Positions 1 to 10,970 of a stretch of DNA of 64,000 nt are shown here, in pieces. Position 1 is the first letter of the stretch. Each line of letters begins with the position of its first letter. The stretch covers positions 20,069,335-20,133,334 of the forward strand of contig CM059977.1 in NCBI GenBank assembly GCA_030490835.1, written 5' to 3'. Origin of the DNA: Annona cherimola (Eukaryota; Streptophyta; Magnoliopsida; Magnoliales; Annonaceae). Under the pieces are notes generated by a model. It was not told where the DNA came from. It ran no database searches and worked only from the letters and a program-made list of their open reading frames with translations. The translations under genes were made by a program, and so were the position numbers.

Positions 1-1041
1 GGCCAAAATAAAGAGTTATTGGGAGAACCTTGGGAAAGAAAGCCACGCGGTACATGGTTAAGAATCATGTGGGAATCAAGACTCAGAGTAACTTCTTATG
101 TGAAATTTTGTATGAGCACAGAAATTTTGTGCATCCCAAATTTGGGACTCAATGTGAAATGTATTGGTGACATTTTCATGAGGGAGATTGGATCTCAAAC
201 ATAATTCATATTGCTGGAAACTTCTGTCCAACTATCAAAAGGGGATTCTGAAACCCCAAGTAATACCAAGTGTGCCATCTCTTGATTTTCATTTTAATTT
301 GCTTCAACATTTCCAATTATCCACACTTCCATCTGGATTATGCTATCTTGTAATTGTTTTCCTTCTTCAATATGATTATATTATGTTTTCAGTTATATTG
401 CTTTACCTCACTCAAAATTGTTGCTTATTTTATTCATGAAATGAAGTTAGGGAGAGAAGGGGAAGAAAGACGGATGGTCATTACAAAGTGTAGAAGCAAT
501 TTTCAGAAAGACAGATTTTTGAACTTAATTGGAAAGTATATCATGATAAAAATTATTATGACAGTTAGGCAACAAATATTTATGTGGTCCAACATTTAAA
601 TCATGCAACAAATACTTTTGTGGTCCAACATTCAAATAATTTTCTAAATATTTCAGTATGATATATTGATGCAACCAATCTGTAGAGATTGATTGACATT
701 ATTCAAATACTGTCAAGCAGTCAAGCTCAGAATGGGTGGGGTTTGCCTGCAATTATTTGTGCCTAAACCTGGTTAAAAATTGATCAGGTTTGATAAGCCA
801 TGTCCAAAAGTGATTTATTGCCCTAATAAAAATAGGTCAAAAAGTCAATTGACCCATTTTCCAACCTTAAAACATCTTTCAGGCAATTGGAAGTATGGGA
901 CTTATGCTCTAGCTTTTTCCCCTGCTTGTTTTTTTTCCCTGCCATTTATCTGTGGATGACAATGCTACCCATCCACTGGGAAGTTTGTAATTATTTCTTT
1001 ATGATGAAATAATTCAGTTGTATGTTTCTGTATTTTCTCAG
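1..1041 (+). other. 3' part of the PPR copy 1 intron
   Basis: The window opens inside an intron. From position 1 the sequence aligns with the copy 2 intron from 8138 onward (both begin ggccaaaataaag), and both end in the same TTTTCTCAG acceptor. Small indels and substitutions separate the two introns, so the tandem duplication included the intron and is not a retrocopy. Confidence 0.85.
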
Positions 1042-2259
1042 GTTTTTGATTGGGCAGATAATCGAAGTAGATTCGAATTGATTTCCAATGATGCTGCTAT
1101 TAAGTTGGATTTGATAGGTAAGATTCATGGCATTTCAAATGCTGAAGACTACTTTTCAGGCTTATCAGATGAATTGAAGGACAAGCGCACACATGGTGCT
1201 CTCCTAAATGCCTATGTTCGAGCAAGAATGAAAGAGAAGGCAGAGGCTCTTATGTTGGAGATGCAGGACTGTGGTTATGTGGACGAGGCACTTCCTTATA
1301 ATGTCATGATGAGCCTGTATATGAACACAAAAGAATATGAAAAGGTCATTTCCATAATTGATGAGATGCAAGAGCGTGGCATACAGATGGATATTTTTTC
1401 TCAAAACATCTGGATAACAGTTTGTGGTGCAATGGGGGATATAGAGAAGCTGAAAGAGGTGGTCCAGCAGATGACTTTGCATGGATGTATGAATGCCAAT
1501 TGGGCCACATATACTACATTGGCTAGCATTTATATCAAACATGGTGATCTTGAAAAGGCTCAACAGTGCTTGAGGGATGTCGAGGTAAGAATCACAGGCC
1601 GTGATAGGGGCCCTTTCCATTATCTCCTTAGCCTGTACAGTAGCATTGGCAAGAAGGATGAAGTCTACGGAATATGGAACCGCTACAAGTCGAGCTTCGC
1701 TCGCATCTTCAATTTGGGTTATCTTGCAATGCTAAATGCTCTGGCAAAGCTAGGTGACATTGAAGGGGCAGAAGCTATCTATGAGGAGTGGCTGTCTGTA
1801 AAGTCAAGCTATGATCCAAGAGTATTTAATGTTCTTATTAGCTGGTACATGAAAAAGGGGAGGCTGGAGAAAGGTCAGATTTTTCTTGATCGTGTGCTGA
1901 AAACTGGAGGCAGCCCAGATCCAAACACATGGGAAATCATGGCAGTTGGATATGTCAGGGGGAAGGAGATCTCCAAGGCGCTGTCCTGTTTGAAGGAAGC
2001 TAAAGCTGCATCAATTGAGAAGCAAGTGCCCTGGCGCCCAAGGAAGCAATCTGTAAAAGCATTTCTGGTTCTCTGCGAGAAGCTAGGTGACACAGCAAGC
2101 AAATTGATGTTATTTGAGTTGTTAGGACAGGTCAGGTGCTGTAATATAGAGGTGGATAAGTCACATGGCAACAGAACTGTTAGACCTTCTGTAGTTGTTG
2201 ATGACTTGGACGATTCTGACGAGGACAGTGTATCTGAAATGCTTCTTGCACGACAGTAG
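1042..2259 (+). CDS. P-class PPR protein, copy 1, exon 2 only (5' partial)
   Basis: This is the C-terminal 405 codons of a pentatricopeptide repeat protein, a helical-repeat RNA-binding protein of organelles. Exon 2 opens after a TTTTCTCAG acceptor ending at 1041 and reads VFDWADNRSRFELIS; the first exon is off the left edge. From residue about 50 the exon holds degenerate 35-residue repeats with P-class cores such as THGALLNAYVRARMKEKAEAL, YNVMMSLYMNTKEYEKVIS and HYLLSLYSSIGKKDEVYGIW, and then an acidic tail (DDLDDSDEDSVSEM). It has no E or DYW editing extension. Family resemblance is to the Arabidopsis At1g02150 type, from memory. Compared with copy 2 it lacks six residues in the acidic tail and stops four codons earlier because a GAG codon is TAG here. 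The frame is otherwise open, so it is likely functional if exon 1 is intact. It is very similar to copy 2, about 95% in stretches compared by eye. Confidence 0.9.
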   Translation, partial: VFDWADNRSRFELISNDAAIKLDLIGKIHGISNAEDYFSGLSDELKDKRTHGALLNAYVRARMKEKAEALMLEMQDCGYVDEALPYNVMMSLYMNTKEYEKVISIIDEMQERGIQMDIFSQNIWITVCGAMGDIEKLKEVVQQMTLHGCMNANWATYTTLASIYIKHGDLEKAQQCLRDVEVRITGRDRGPFHYLLSLYSSIGKKDEVYGIWNRYKSSFARIFNLGYLAMLNALAKLGDIEGAEAIYEEWLSVKSSYDPRVFNVLISWYMKKGRLEKGQIFLDRVLKTGGSPDPNTWEIMAVGYVRGKEISKALSCLKEAKAASIEKQVPWRPRKQSVKAFLVLCEKLGDTASKLMLFELLGQVRCCNIEVDKSHGNRTVRPSVVVDDLDDSDEDSVSEMLLARQ

Positions 2260-2755
2260 GTACCATTGTGAGATATTTGGCTACTTCCGACTATTGATGT
2301 GTGGAAGTGGCCAGCATTTTGCTGTGGCCACCTTACCAAGCGCTCATTCTGTTGTTGGGATTGGTTACCCGCTTTACTCTTTATGTCAATGAAGCGATCG
2401 AAGCAGATGGCGCTCCCTTACCAAATCCCAGTTCTGCATTGCCCACCAATCCCCATCCCAATCCTACACAGAGCGCAAGAAGTTGCCTTGGAGTACCCGG
2501 ACCCAACAATTTGTAAGGTTGATGGCCTGTGTGTGTATATTGTTTGGGCTTCCCACCTTGACTAGAAAAGGAGCACTTGTGCCTCTCTTACAACTCTTCT
2601 GAATTCTCCACTACCATCTTCCTCATCAGCCCTTTCGTTTTATTTTCATACACACACCTAGCAACGTGGGGTTGCTGCTGGTTAGCTGGTACCCTGTTGC
2701 CTTGTTTCGCTTGTCATTTCCGTGCTTGCAATAGAAGGAAAAAAACTTACCAACC
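2260..2755 (+). other. PPR copy 1 3' UTR and downstream duplicated block
   Basis: This block aligns with 10406-10925 behind copy 2, sharing for example the GATATTTGGCTACTTC start and the CACCTAGCAACGTGGGG stretch. Similarity stops abruptly near 2755 and 10925, which marks the right border of the duplicated unit. Open frames here are not conserved between the copies because indels shift them, so I read the block as untranslated. Confidence 0.7.
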
Positions 2756-3021
2756 AACAAATTTTGCTTACAAAAACCACAACAGTCAACACCAGTCAGT
2801 GCTTTGATGGTTTCACGAAAACCCCAAAGCTTTTCGATGTTAGTACATTAAGGACCTGTAATGCAGAATTCTGATCTTTTGCAACTGATCATCAATGGTT
2901 GTTTTCGACCGCAATTCATCACCATCGGATCTCGTTCAATCTTGCGGTTACAATTTCGATTGTTGGATAAAAGTTGTTCTATTCTTGGGATTTTCGCTCG
3001 TAGGTCCTTGTCCTCCCTTCG

Positions 3022-3055
<34 letters not shown>

Positions 3056-4998
3056 CTAGGTCTTCTCCCTCTTTCCTCCTTCCTCCCGTTGTCACTTTCT
3101 CTCGTCTTCTTCCTCCTCCCTTTCCCCCCTCTCTCTCGAAGTGACTTGTGAGAGGAAGCCGATTTTGAGCCACGCATCCGTGAAGGAGTGTATATTGGTG
3201 GATTTGGTTTTGGAATGCTGAAGAAGCGATTTAATCTTGATGCAGCAGAGACAAAAAGGGGAAGTAATATTGACGCAGATCGGTAGTCAAGTTTGAATAT
3301 GATGCAGTTGCAAGCGGTCAGCGTAGCTGCCAATTTGAGATCTTTAGTGTGCCACAGTTGTTGGATTGAGGGATGCTACTCATCCTGGAAATTGCCGATT
3401 TGAGGACTGGGAAAGATAGGCACGGCGAAAGCTTGAAACATGGAGATCTTATTGCCAGGATTATGGCAGTGATATTTCAACAATGTTTCGAAACAGGGAT
3501 GGTAGTTATCCAAGATTTTGGAGAAAAGCGTTGCTGAAATAGATACGATTAAATCCAGGCAAATGATGGGTTTAAGGAGGCTTCAAGTAGACTTAGGGGA
3601 CGTTTGGGAAGGTGAAAGTTGTGGAAAAGATGATATTTGGTGGGAGTAAAAAATGAAATATTTTGAAAATTGTGTGATTGATATGAAACGATAGGGGTAA
3701 AGTTGGAATAAATAAGTTTATTGGAAGGTAGTTGATAGGAAAAATGATTAGAATATAAGGGTAAAAGTGAAAAACTATGATGAGTGATTAAATCCTAAGG
3801 GGACGTTATGGACTTTTGGGAGGTTATGATGGCTAGATTTAGTGGCTACTGGAATTGGGTTTTTATGTGAGAATCATTGCCAGAATCCATGGTGGTTGCG
3901 TGCGCAACTTATTACAGATTTGAAGCTTGGCTTGCTCTGTTCGCACCAACGTGCTACAAGTCTTGGAGTACTTGGAATTTGATGCATCAATGCTAGAGTT
4001 ATCGTGGGACAGCTTTATTCTTATCCATTTAACGACAGAAGATAGAATTGATCCCAAAGAGGATCAAACTATATTGAATTTTTCTTCGGTCTAAGCATCA
4101 GTTCCGTTAAGAGGCCGCTGATTTCATACAATTTCTTGATGTGATCATTGTCATTGGGTATGCGGTTGATTCCATTTGTATCCCATTTTTTTGATTTTCC
4201 ATTTGTATCCCATGCTAATCTTGTGGAAAGAAATGGGCATGTAGTGTTTGATATTGGTTGCTTTTCTCTGCTTCTATCCAAATTGTGTCATATGAGAAAA
4301 TGGGAATTTAATTTTTGGTGCCTCCAAGCTAAGATGCAAGTTAGACTAATGGCTTTTAGAACAATGGATATGAGCAATGGGCATGATCGGGAGAGGAGAG
4401 CACAGACCAGTGAGAGGAAGAAGAAAGAGGGAGAGGAGACATACGGCTTGACAGGGGGTTGACTGTAAAATTTTCATTGCATTAGCTACTCATGTCAGTG
4501 CCCGCAATTTTAAAAAACCATCTGACGGCAGATATGTTTTCCGTTTGATAAAACGACCCAAAATCGTTTTCTTTTCGAAATGACCATCTCTAATAAGGGA
4601 TGTGATGCTGTTAGCCCGAATTAAGATTATGCCTCCTTTAATTAAAAAAATACATATTCCAATTATTATTACCATGTCATTTTCGGAACAATCTTATTTT
4701 TAATTATTTTTCTTGTTTAACATTTTGCACTTTTATGATTAAATATTCCCAATTAATTTTTTCGTTTTATTTACTCTATCATAAAGGTCTAAGCCATAAT
4801 GAAATTGTTCGGTTAAATTAGTGGAAAAGGGATATGAAGACCAAAAAATAAAAAAAATAAAAAAAAATGGAAATTTTATCACGTGTTGCCTTGGATGACG
4901 AATTGAAATACACGGCCCTAAAACATAAAGAATTCTTAGATTATTTTTTTATGAAGATTCTTAGAGAATTTAGAATGCAATTTATTACTAATGATGGG
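2756..4998. other. Intergenic region between the PPR copies, no confident gene
   Basis: It holds a (TC)14 tract at 3025-3052 inside a pyrimidine-rich stretch (about 3000-3140) of the kind found in plant 5' leaders. From 3595 to about 3820 a degenerate block begins GGGGACGTTTGGG and resembles the MITE family of this window without clean ends. The stretch 3870-4060 is less AT-rich but has no recognisable frame. From 4480 on it is AT-rich filler. A diverged promoter or first exon near 2850-3330 cannot be excluded. Confidence 0.4.
3025..3052. repeat. (TC)14 microsatellite
   Basis: Uninterrupted dinucleotide run within a CT-rich stretch. Confidence 0.95.
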
Positions 4999-5662
4999 TT
5001 TTTTGTATTTTGAACTCTTTTACCTCACGTATGTGCATTTTAAACCTTGAAATTTAGCCATTTGCATTTTAAAATTCTGACCCATAATGGTATTAAAAAC
5101 TGATGTTAATCAATACAAAACAACGTAAATACCTTCTAATATTTAAAAAAATTCGAATATTTTAAAATGTTTTATTCATATTTTTACACCATCTTAACTG
5201 GTATTGCAATTAATTCATGAAGTTTTTTCTTATAATTTTCTAACAATAATCTACAAACATCTTACAAATATTCTGATTTTTTCTAACAATAATCCCTAAA
5301 AATTAAACTGGTGGACGCTCCCACATAAATACCTGGGAAGACAAGACGTCACCAAACTCCAAACAAACCAAACCTACCAAATACAGCTGTCGAACATCAT
5401 CATTACCAGGGACGAAAAGGGAGTTACCACGCGGGCAACACCCGCATGGCTAAATATTTTAAACTCGACTATTAGGCTTTTTCCTTTTTGTGATTTGGAG
5501 ATTTTTTTAAAAAATATAAGAGAATATTTACTTCATTTTACATGAACTAATGGTAGTTTTTAATACTGATATGTGTCGAAGTTTAAAATGTAAATGAACC
5601 AAAGTTTTCAGAAATGAAAATGCAAATACAGGAAGCTAGAGCATTTAAAATATAAAAAACAT
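4999..5662. mobile_element. TIR element with arms of about 165 bp, SINE-like insert inside
   Basis: The left arm (about 4999-5165) and the reverse complement of the right arm (about 5495-5662) align through GTTTTTTGTATTTT, TTTGCATTTTAAA-type blocks and GGTATTAAAAACTGAT versus CAGTATTAAAAACTAC. Long degenerate terminal inverted repeats suggest a Mutator-like or similar non-autonomous DNA element. A possible degenerate 9-bp duplication flanks it (ACTAATGAT and ACTAACGAC). The interior carries a SINE-like block (5285-5450) and no transposase frame. Confidence 0.5.
5285..5450 (-). mobile_element. SINE-like fragment
   Basis: On the minus strand the head reads CGGGTGTTGCCCGCGTGGTAACTC, like a tRNA A-box region, and the tail reads GGGAGCGTCC then AGGGATTATTGTTAGAAAAA. 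The tail matches the tail of the block at 36690-36930, which is the main reason to call it one family. The B box is degenerate. Confidence 0.4.
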
Positions 5663-5739
5663 ACTAACGACACACCACTAGACTTAACTTCTATAGGTCA
5701 TTTTGTGAATCACTTGCAAAGTCGTTGATATGTTGAAAA

Positions 5740-6917
5740 ACGAATTTTGGTCCCCCTAAATTAGTGTATTTTTTTTATCCACGAGTTTTACATATTTGCT
5801 TTTCAAATCTTATAACTTTGTTACATTTGTAGTTTAAGTCCTAGAGTTCTACATTGTCAAAAAACTCAACTAACGACTATTATTTTTAAATGAAAAAGTC
5901 TAAAATGTGCTTACAGCTTAGTTGAATCATGAGTTGACTCACTATTTGTCATTCTTCAAATAAAAACCTTAAAATAAGTAAAATTTTACTAACTTGAACC
6001 ATCCACATGACTCAAAGCTGCTCAAAATATAGAAAACTACTCTGGAATCATCCAATATCACAACATACAAACTATAAAGAATTTGCCTAAGATGGAAAAT
6101 ATTTTTGCCTATTGCAGTAAACAACAATCCATGAGTTGTCTTCCTCCAGCATAGTCCTAGCTGCTTGCAGCACAATACACACCTGCTTTTATGCACCACC
6201 TTTGCTAGCCTTCCCACTGTTAATCAGAGACGACCAATGGTACCATTGCTAGTTTTGGATATTGAAGTTTTTGTCACCACAATGAATATGGTCTCCGGTC
6301 ACCGTAATCTATCCCAGCAAACGATACTTGCCACACCACCTCTGCTTCGTCTTCGTTACAGGTATCTGCATGAAACTGGTCACTGCCTTTAGTTTGCACT
6401 GCCAACTAGGGCTGCCGATGATCCACACCTGTCGCAGCTTTCTTCTCCTTCCTCATTGACAGTAATGACAAGATAGATGATCACCCATACGCAGCTGCTA
6501 CTCTTCTTTATAGATTTCGACTAATGATGACTTACAATGTCAGAACCAACAAACAAAGCCTTGCCGATCTTGACGGCCGAAATCCACGGCGCTGTTCTTC
6601 CGAAAACACCGCGCCGCTACCGAATCTCTATTTTGCATGGATCTAGTTCATGAATCGACTCAAATATGCAAATAGTGAGGTTTTTATTGTGGCCAAGTTA
6701 AATCAACTCCTTTCCTAAGTTAACTCCATTTATGGGCAATATTGTCATTAGAAAATTTATACTTAATTTACTGAAAAATTTTCCGTCCGTTTTGTTAGCT
6801 TGCATTAACAATAGAGTTTAAAATGTAAATATGTCAAAGTTACACGGTTTGGAAAGCAAATGTGCAGAACTCGTAAGTTAAAAAGCAGATACCCGAAGTC
6901 TGAGAGGCCAGAATGCG
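5740..6917. mobile_element. Second TIR element, related to the one at 4999, with a gene-like interior
   Basis: The left arm (about 5740-5850) and the reverse complement of the right arm (about 6805-6917) align through CACGAGTTTTACATATTTGCTTTTC versus ACGAGTTCTGCACATTTGCTTTCC and the following AACTTTG and CATTTGTAGTTTA-type blocks. The same block order is recognisable in the arms of the neighbouring element. About 950 bp of interior is more GC-rich than its surroundings, especially 6160-6660. That suggests captured host sequence, as in Pack-MULEs, but I cannot name the source gene. AGGTCATTTT occurs at 5695 and 6918, though the left copy sits about 40 bp outside the recognisable arm. Confidence 0.45.
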
Positions 6918-7056
6918 AGGTCATTTTGGATTTACCACTAAAATCTAGGAGATATGGAAAATATCTCTCGACGACGAAACAGATAATCTGAATTAGCGGC
7001 GGCACTCAAAAACCTCTCTCAAGTCTCGCCTATCTCCAAAACCTTGAATTCTCCTT

Positions 7057-7080
7057 CTTTCCTTCCTTCCTTCCTTCCTA
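7057..7080 (+). repeat. (TTCC)n microsatellite in the PPR copy 2 leader
   Basis: Short CTTCCTTCC array 20-45 bp before the start codon, so presumably in the 5' UTR. Confidence 0.8.
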
Positions 7081-7099
7081 CCCTCCAAAACCCTGCAAA

Positions 7100-10000
7100 A
7101 TGATTCTCCGGATTTCAGTCTCGTCGCCTTCTGTTCCATCTCTCCTCCCTCTATCCTCTTCCTATTCGTATCCGAAAGCTTTTTGCTTGGGCTTCACCAA
7201 ATCTCCTCTTCGTTCGCCCGCTTCGCAATTCTCTCGGAGGAGGACGATACCCATTGTCTGCTCCATCTCGAAGGCCTACAACTACGGCACCGTCGACTAC
7301 GAGCGTCGACCTTCCTTGGGCTGGAGTGCTTTATACCGCAGGATCTCGCAGCAGCAGAATTCTGGCATGGGGACGGCGGACATCTTGGACAACTGGGAAG
7401 CGGAGGTAAGGAGAATCTCGAAATGGGATATCACCCGCGTAGTCAAGGAATTGAGGAAATTCCGGCGGTATAGGCTTGCTCTCGAGGTTAGTTGGGTGTT
7501 CTTCTTTTTGCCGTTTTGCTGTCTCTTTTTTTCTTGTTTGGATTTTTTCCCCTATTTTTTCCTTTGTGTTTATGTGCTCGCTGTGGACGCTGCAAGGCTG
7601 CAATTGAAATCTTATCGTTGTTTTGGTTTGTCGTTGACAAAGTGTGGGAAGTCGAATGATTTTGGCATAAGCGTATAGCGTTGCATTTGGGGGTATTGTC
7701 GTTCGCATTGCTGTCTCTCTCTCCTAGTTGTTTCCTTATTTTCATTTTCTTTCTTTTCTTGTTTTTATTTGCTCTCTTCAAAGTTTTCCGTTTTTAATGT
7801 GAAAATGTTAGATAATTTATGGATGTTCATCATAATTCGTCATTTTTAATGTGAAAATGTTAGATAATTTATGGATATTCATCATAATTCGAGTTGAGAT
7901 GGTGGATATCACCAAGCGGGAGTTAGAACTTTATTGTGTTGTGGAGTGAATCTCAGAAATCAAACCAATTGGTTGTGGAAAGAGAAGTTTAGAAATGTTT
8001 TGCTGATGGCAACTTGCATTGGCTGGGTAAAATGAATGCGTCGATTACACATTTTGGATAATTCAACAGGTGGTTGATAAATATATAGAGAGGTCTGTTT
8101 GAGCTGCAATCTGACAATTCGGATTTAGTGCTCAAGGCCAAAATAAAGATTTCATGGGAGAACGTAGGGTAAGAAAGCCATGACGTACATTGTTAAGAAT
8201 CATGTGGGAATCAAGATTCAGAGTAACTTCTTATGGGAAAATTTGTACTAGCTGATAGCCTTCGTGCATCCCAAATTTGGAACTCAATGTCAAATCTACT
8301 GAAGACATTTTTCATTAGGGAGATTGGATCTCAAACATAATTCATATTGCGGGAAACTCTGTCCAACCATCAAAACGGGGTTCTGATAACACCAAGTAAT
8401 ACCAAGTGGGCCATTTCTTGATTTTCATTTTAATTTGCTTAAACATTTCCAATTATCCACACTTCCATCTGGATATCTTGTAATTGTTTGCATTCTTCAA
8501 TATGATGATATATTATTTTTTCAGTTATATTGCTTTACCTCACTCAAAATTGTCTTATTTTTATTCATGAAATGAAGTTAGAGAGAGAAGGGGAAGAAAG
8601 AAGGACAGTCATTAAAAAGTGTAGAAGCAATTTTCAGAAATACTCAAGACAGATTTTTGTACTTAATTGGAAAGTTATCATGATAAAAATTATTATGAAG
8701 TTAGGCAGCAAATACTTACATGGTTCAACATTTAAATCATTTTTTAAAATTTTGAATACAATATATTGATGCAACCAATCTGTGAAGACTGATAATACAA
8801 ATGAGTAATGACACTATTCAAATACTATCAAGCAGTCAAGTTCAAAATGGGTGGGGTTGGCTTGCAGTTATTTGTGCCTAAGCCTGATTGAAAATTGATC
8901 AGGTTTGATAAGCCATGTCCAAAGTGGTTTATGAACCTAATAAAAATAGGCCAGAAAGTCAATTGACCCATTTTCCAACCTTACTTGAAACATCTTTCAG
9001 GTAATTGGAAGTATGGAACTTACGCTGAAGCTTTTTCCCCTGCTTGTTTTTCTCTTGCCATTTATCCGTGGATGACAATGCTACTCATCCACTGGGAAGT
9101 TTGTAATTATCTCTTTATGATGAAATCATTCAATTGTGTGTTTCTGTATTTTCTCAGGTTTTTGATTGGGCAGATAATCAATGTAGGTTCAAATTTATTT
9201 CCAGTGATGCTGCTATCAGGTTGGATTTGATAGGTAAGGTTCATGGCATTTCAAATGCTGAAGATTACTTTTCAGGCTTATCAGATGAATTGAAGGACAA
9301 GCGCACACATGGCGCTCTCCTAAATGCCTATGTTCGAGCAAGAATAAAAGAGAAGGCAGAGGCTCTTATGGTGGAGATGCAGGAATGTGGTTATGTGGAC
9401 GAGGCACTTCCTTATAATGTCATGATGAGCCTGTATATGAACACAAAAGAATATGAGAAGGTCATTTCCATAATTGATGAGATGCAAGAGCGTGGCATAC
9501 GGATGGATATTTTTTCTCTAAACATCTGGATAACAGCTTGTGGTGCAATGGGGGATATAAAGAAACTGGAAGAGGTGGTCCAGCAGGTGATGTTGTACAA
9601 ACATATAAATGCCAATTGGACCACATATACTGCATTGGCTAGCATTTATATCAAACATGGTGATCTTGAGAAGGCTCAGAAGTACTTGAGGGATGTTGAG
9701 GTAAGGATCACAGGCCGTGATAGGGGCCCTTTTCATTATCTCCTTAGCCTGTACAGCAGCATCGGCAGGAAGGATGAAGTCTACAGAATATGGAACTACT
9801 ACAAATCAAGCTTCGCTCGCATATTCAATTTGGGTTATCGTGCAATGCTGAATTCCCTGGCAAAGCTAGGTGACATTGAAGGGGCAGAAGCTATCTATGA
9901 GGAGTGGCTGCCTGTAAAGTCAAGCTATGATCCCAAGGTATTTAATGTTCTTATTGGCTGGTACGCGAAAAAGGGGAGGCTGGAGAAGGCTCAGATTTTT

Positions 10001-10405
10001 CTTGATCGTGTGCTGAAAACTGGAGGCAGTCCAAATCCAAACACATGGGAAATCATGGCAGATGGATATGTCAGGGGGAAGGAGATCTCCAAGGCGCTGT
10101 CCTGTTTGAAGGAAGCTAAAGCTGTATCAATTGAGAAGCAAGTGCCCTGGCGACCAAGGAAACAATCTGTAAAAGCATTTCTGGTTCTCTGCGAGGAGCT
10201 AGGTGACACAGCAAGCAAAGTGATGTTATCTGAGTTGTTGGGACAGGCCAGTTGCCCTAATATAGAGGTGGATAACTCAACAAGCAACACTACCGTTAGA
10301 CGTTCTGTGGCTGTTGATGACTCAGACTTGGACCTGCAGGGAGATGATTCTGATGAGGACAGTGTAGCTGAAATGTTTCTTTCAGAACAGGAGGTAACCC
10401 GGTGA
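7100..10405 (+). CDS. P-class PPR protein, copy 2 (exons 7100-7486 and 9158-10405)
   Basis: Complete two-exon gene, 544 residues. Exon 1 (129 codons) ends LALE before GTTAGT; exon 2 starts VFDWAD after TTTTCTCAG, in phase, giving the continuous family sequence RKFRRYRLALEVFDWAD. Residues 1 to about 55 are rich in Ser, Pro and Arg with few acids and end near RRRTIPIVCS, a typical chloroplast transit peptide. The segment after it (AYNYGTVDYERRPSLGW) is characteristic of plastid members of this family. PPR motifs run from about residue 179 to 460 (THGALLNAYVRARIKEKAEAL, FHYLLSLYSSIGRKDEVYRIW, FNVLIGWYAKKGRLEKAQIF). An acidic tail (DDSDLDLQGDDSDEDS) and EVTR end it. The likely role is binding a plastid transcript for stability, splicing or translation; the target is unknown. 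It resembles Arabidopsis At1g02150. Confidence 0.93.
7487..9157 (+). other. Intron of PPR copy 2
   Basis: 1671-bp GT-AG intron in phase 0. It contains a 52-bp tandem duplication near 7791-7892 (unit begins TTTTTAATGTGAAAATG). From 8138 to the acceptor it matches the copy 1 intron. Confidence 0.9.
7791..7892. repeat. 52-bp tandem duplication in intron
   Basis: Two units sharing TTAATGTGAAAATGTTAG and ATTCATCATAATTCG, with one or two mismatches. Confidence 0.85.
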
Positions 10406-10970
10406 GATATTTGGCTACTTCTGACTATTGACGTGTGGAAGTGGCCAACATTTTGCTCTGGCCACCCTACCTAGCTCCAAGGGTCTTCATTCTGTTGTTG
10501 GGACTGGTTACCCACTTTACACTTTATGTCACTGAAGTGATTGAAGCAGATGGCGCTCCCCTCCCAAATCCGAATCCTACATTGCCCACCAATCCCCAAT
10601 CCCCATCCCAATCCTACATTGAGAGCAAGAAGTTGCCTTGGACTTTGCAACTAACCCAGACCCAGCAATTTGTGAGGTTGATGGCCTGGGCGTATTTTGC
10701 TCGGGCTTCCCAGCTTGACCAGAAAAGGAGCACTCCTACGTCTCTTAAAACTTTCTCCTCTTCTGAATTCTCCACTAATGCACAAGGCACCATCTTCCTC
10801 ATCAGCCCTTCTGTTTTATTTTCATACACACACCTAGCAACGTGGGGTTGCTGCTCGTTAGCTGGTACCCTGTTGCCTATGTTTCGCTTGTCATTTCCAT
10901 GCTTGCAGAAGAAGGGGAAAACTTCAGGTTTTAGCTGGCTAGGATTCAATTTTTATTCAAAAGTTGTGTA
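10406..10970 (+). other. PPR copy 2 3' UTR and downstream region
   Basis: It aligns with 2260-2755. A 178-codon open frame here (10435-10971) is not preserved behind copy 1, where indels break it, so I do not call it a gene. Similarity between the copies ends near 10925. Confidence 0.65.
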
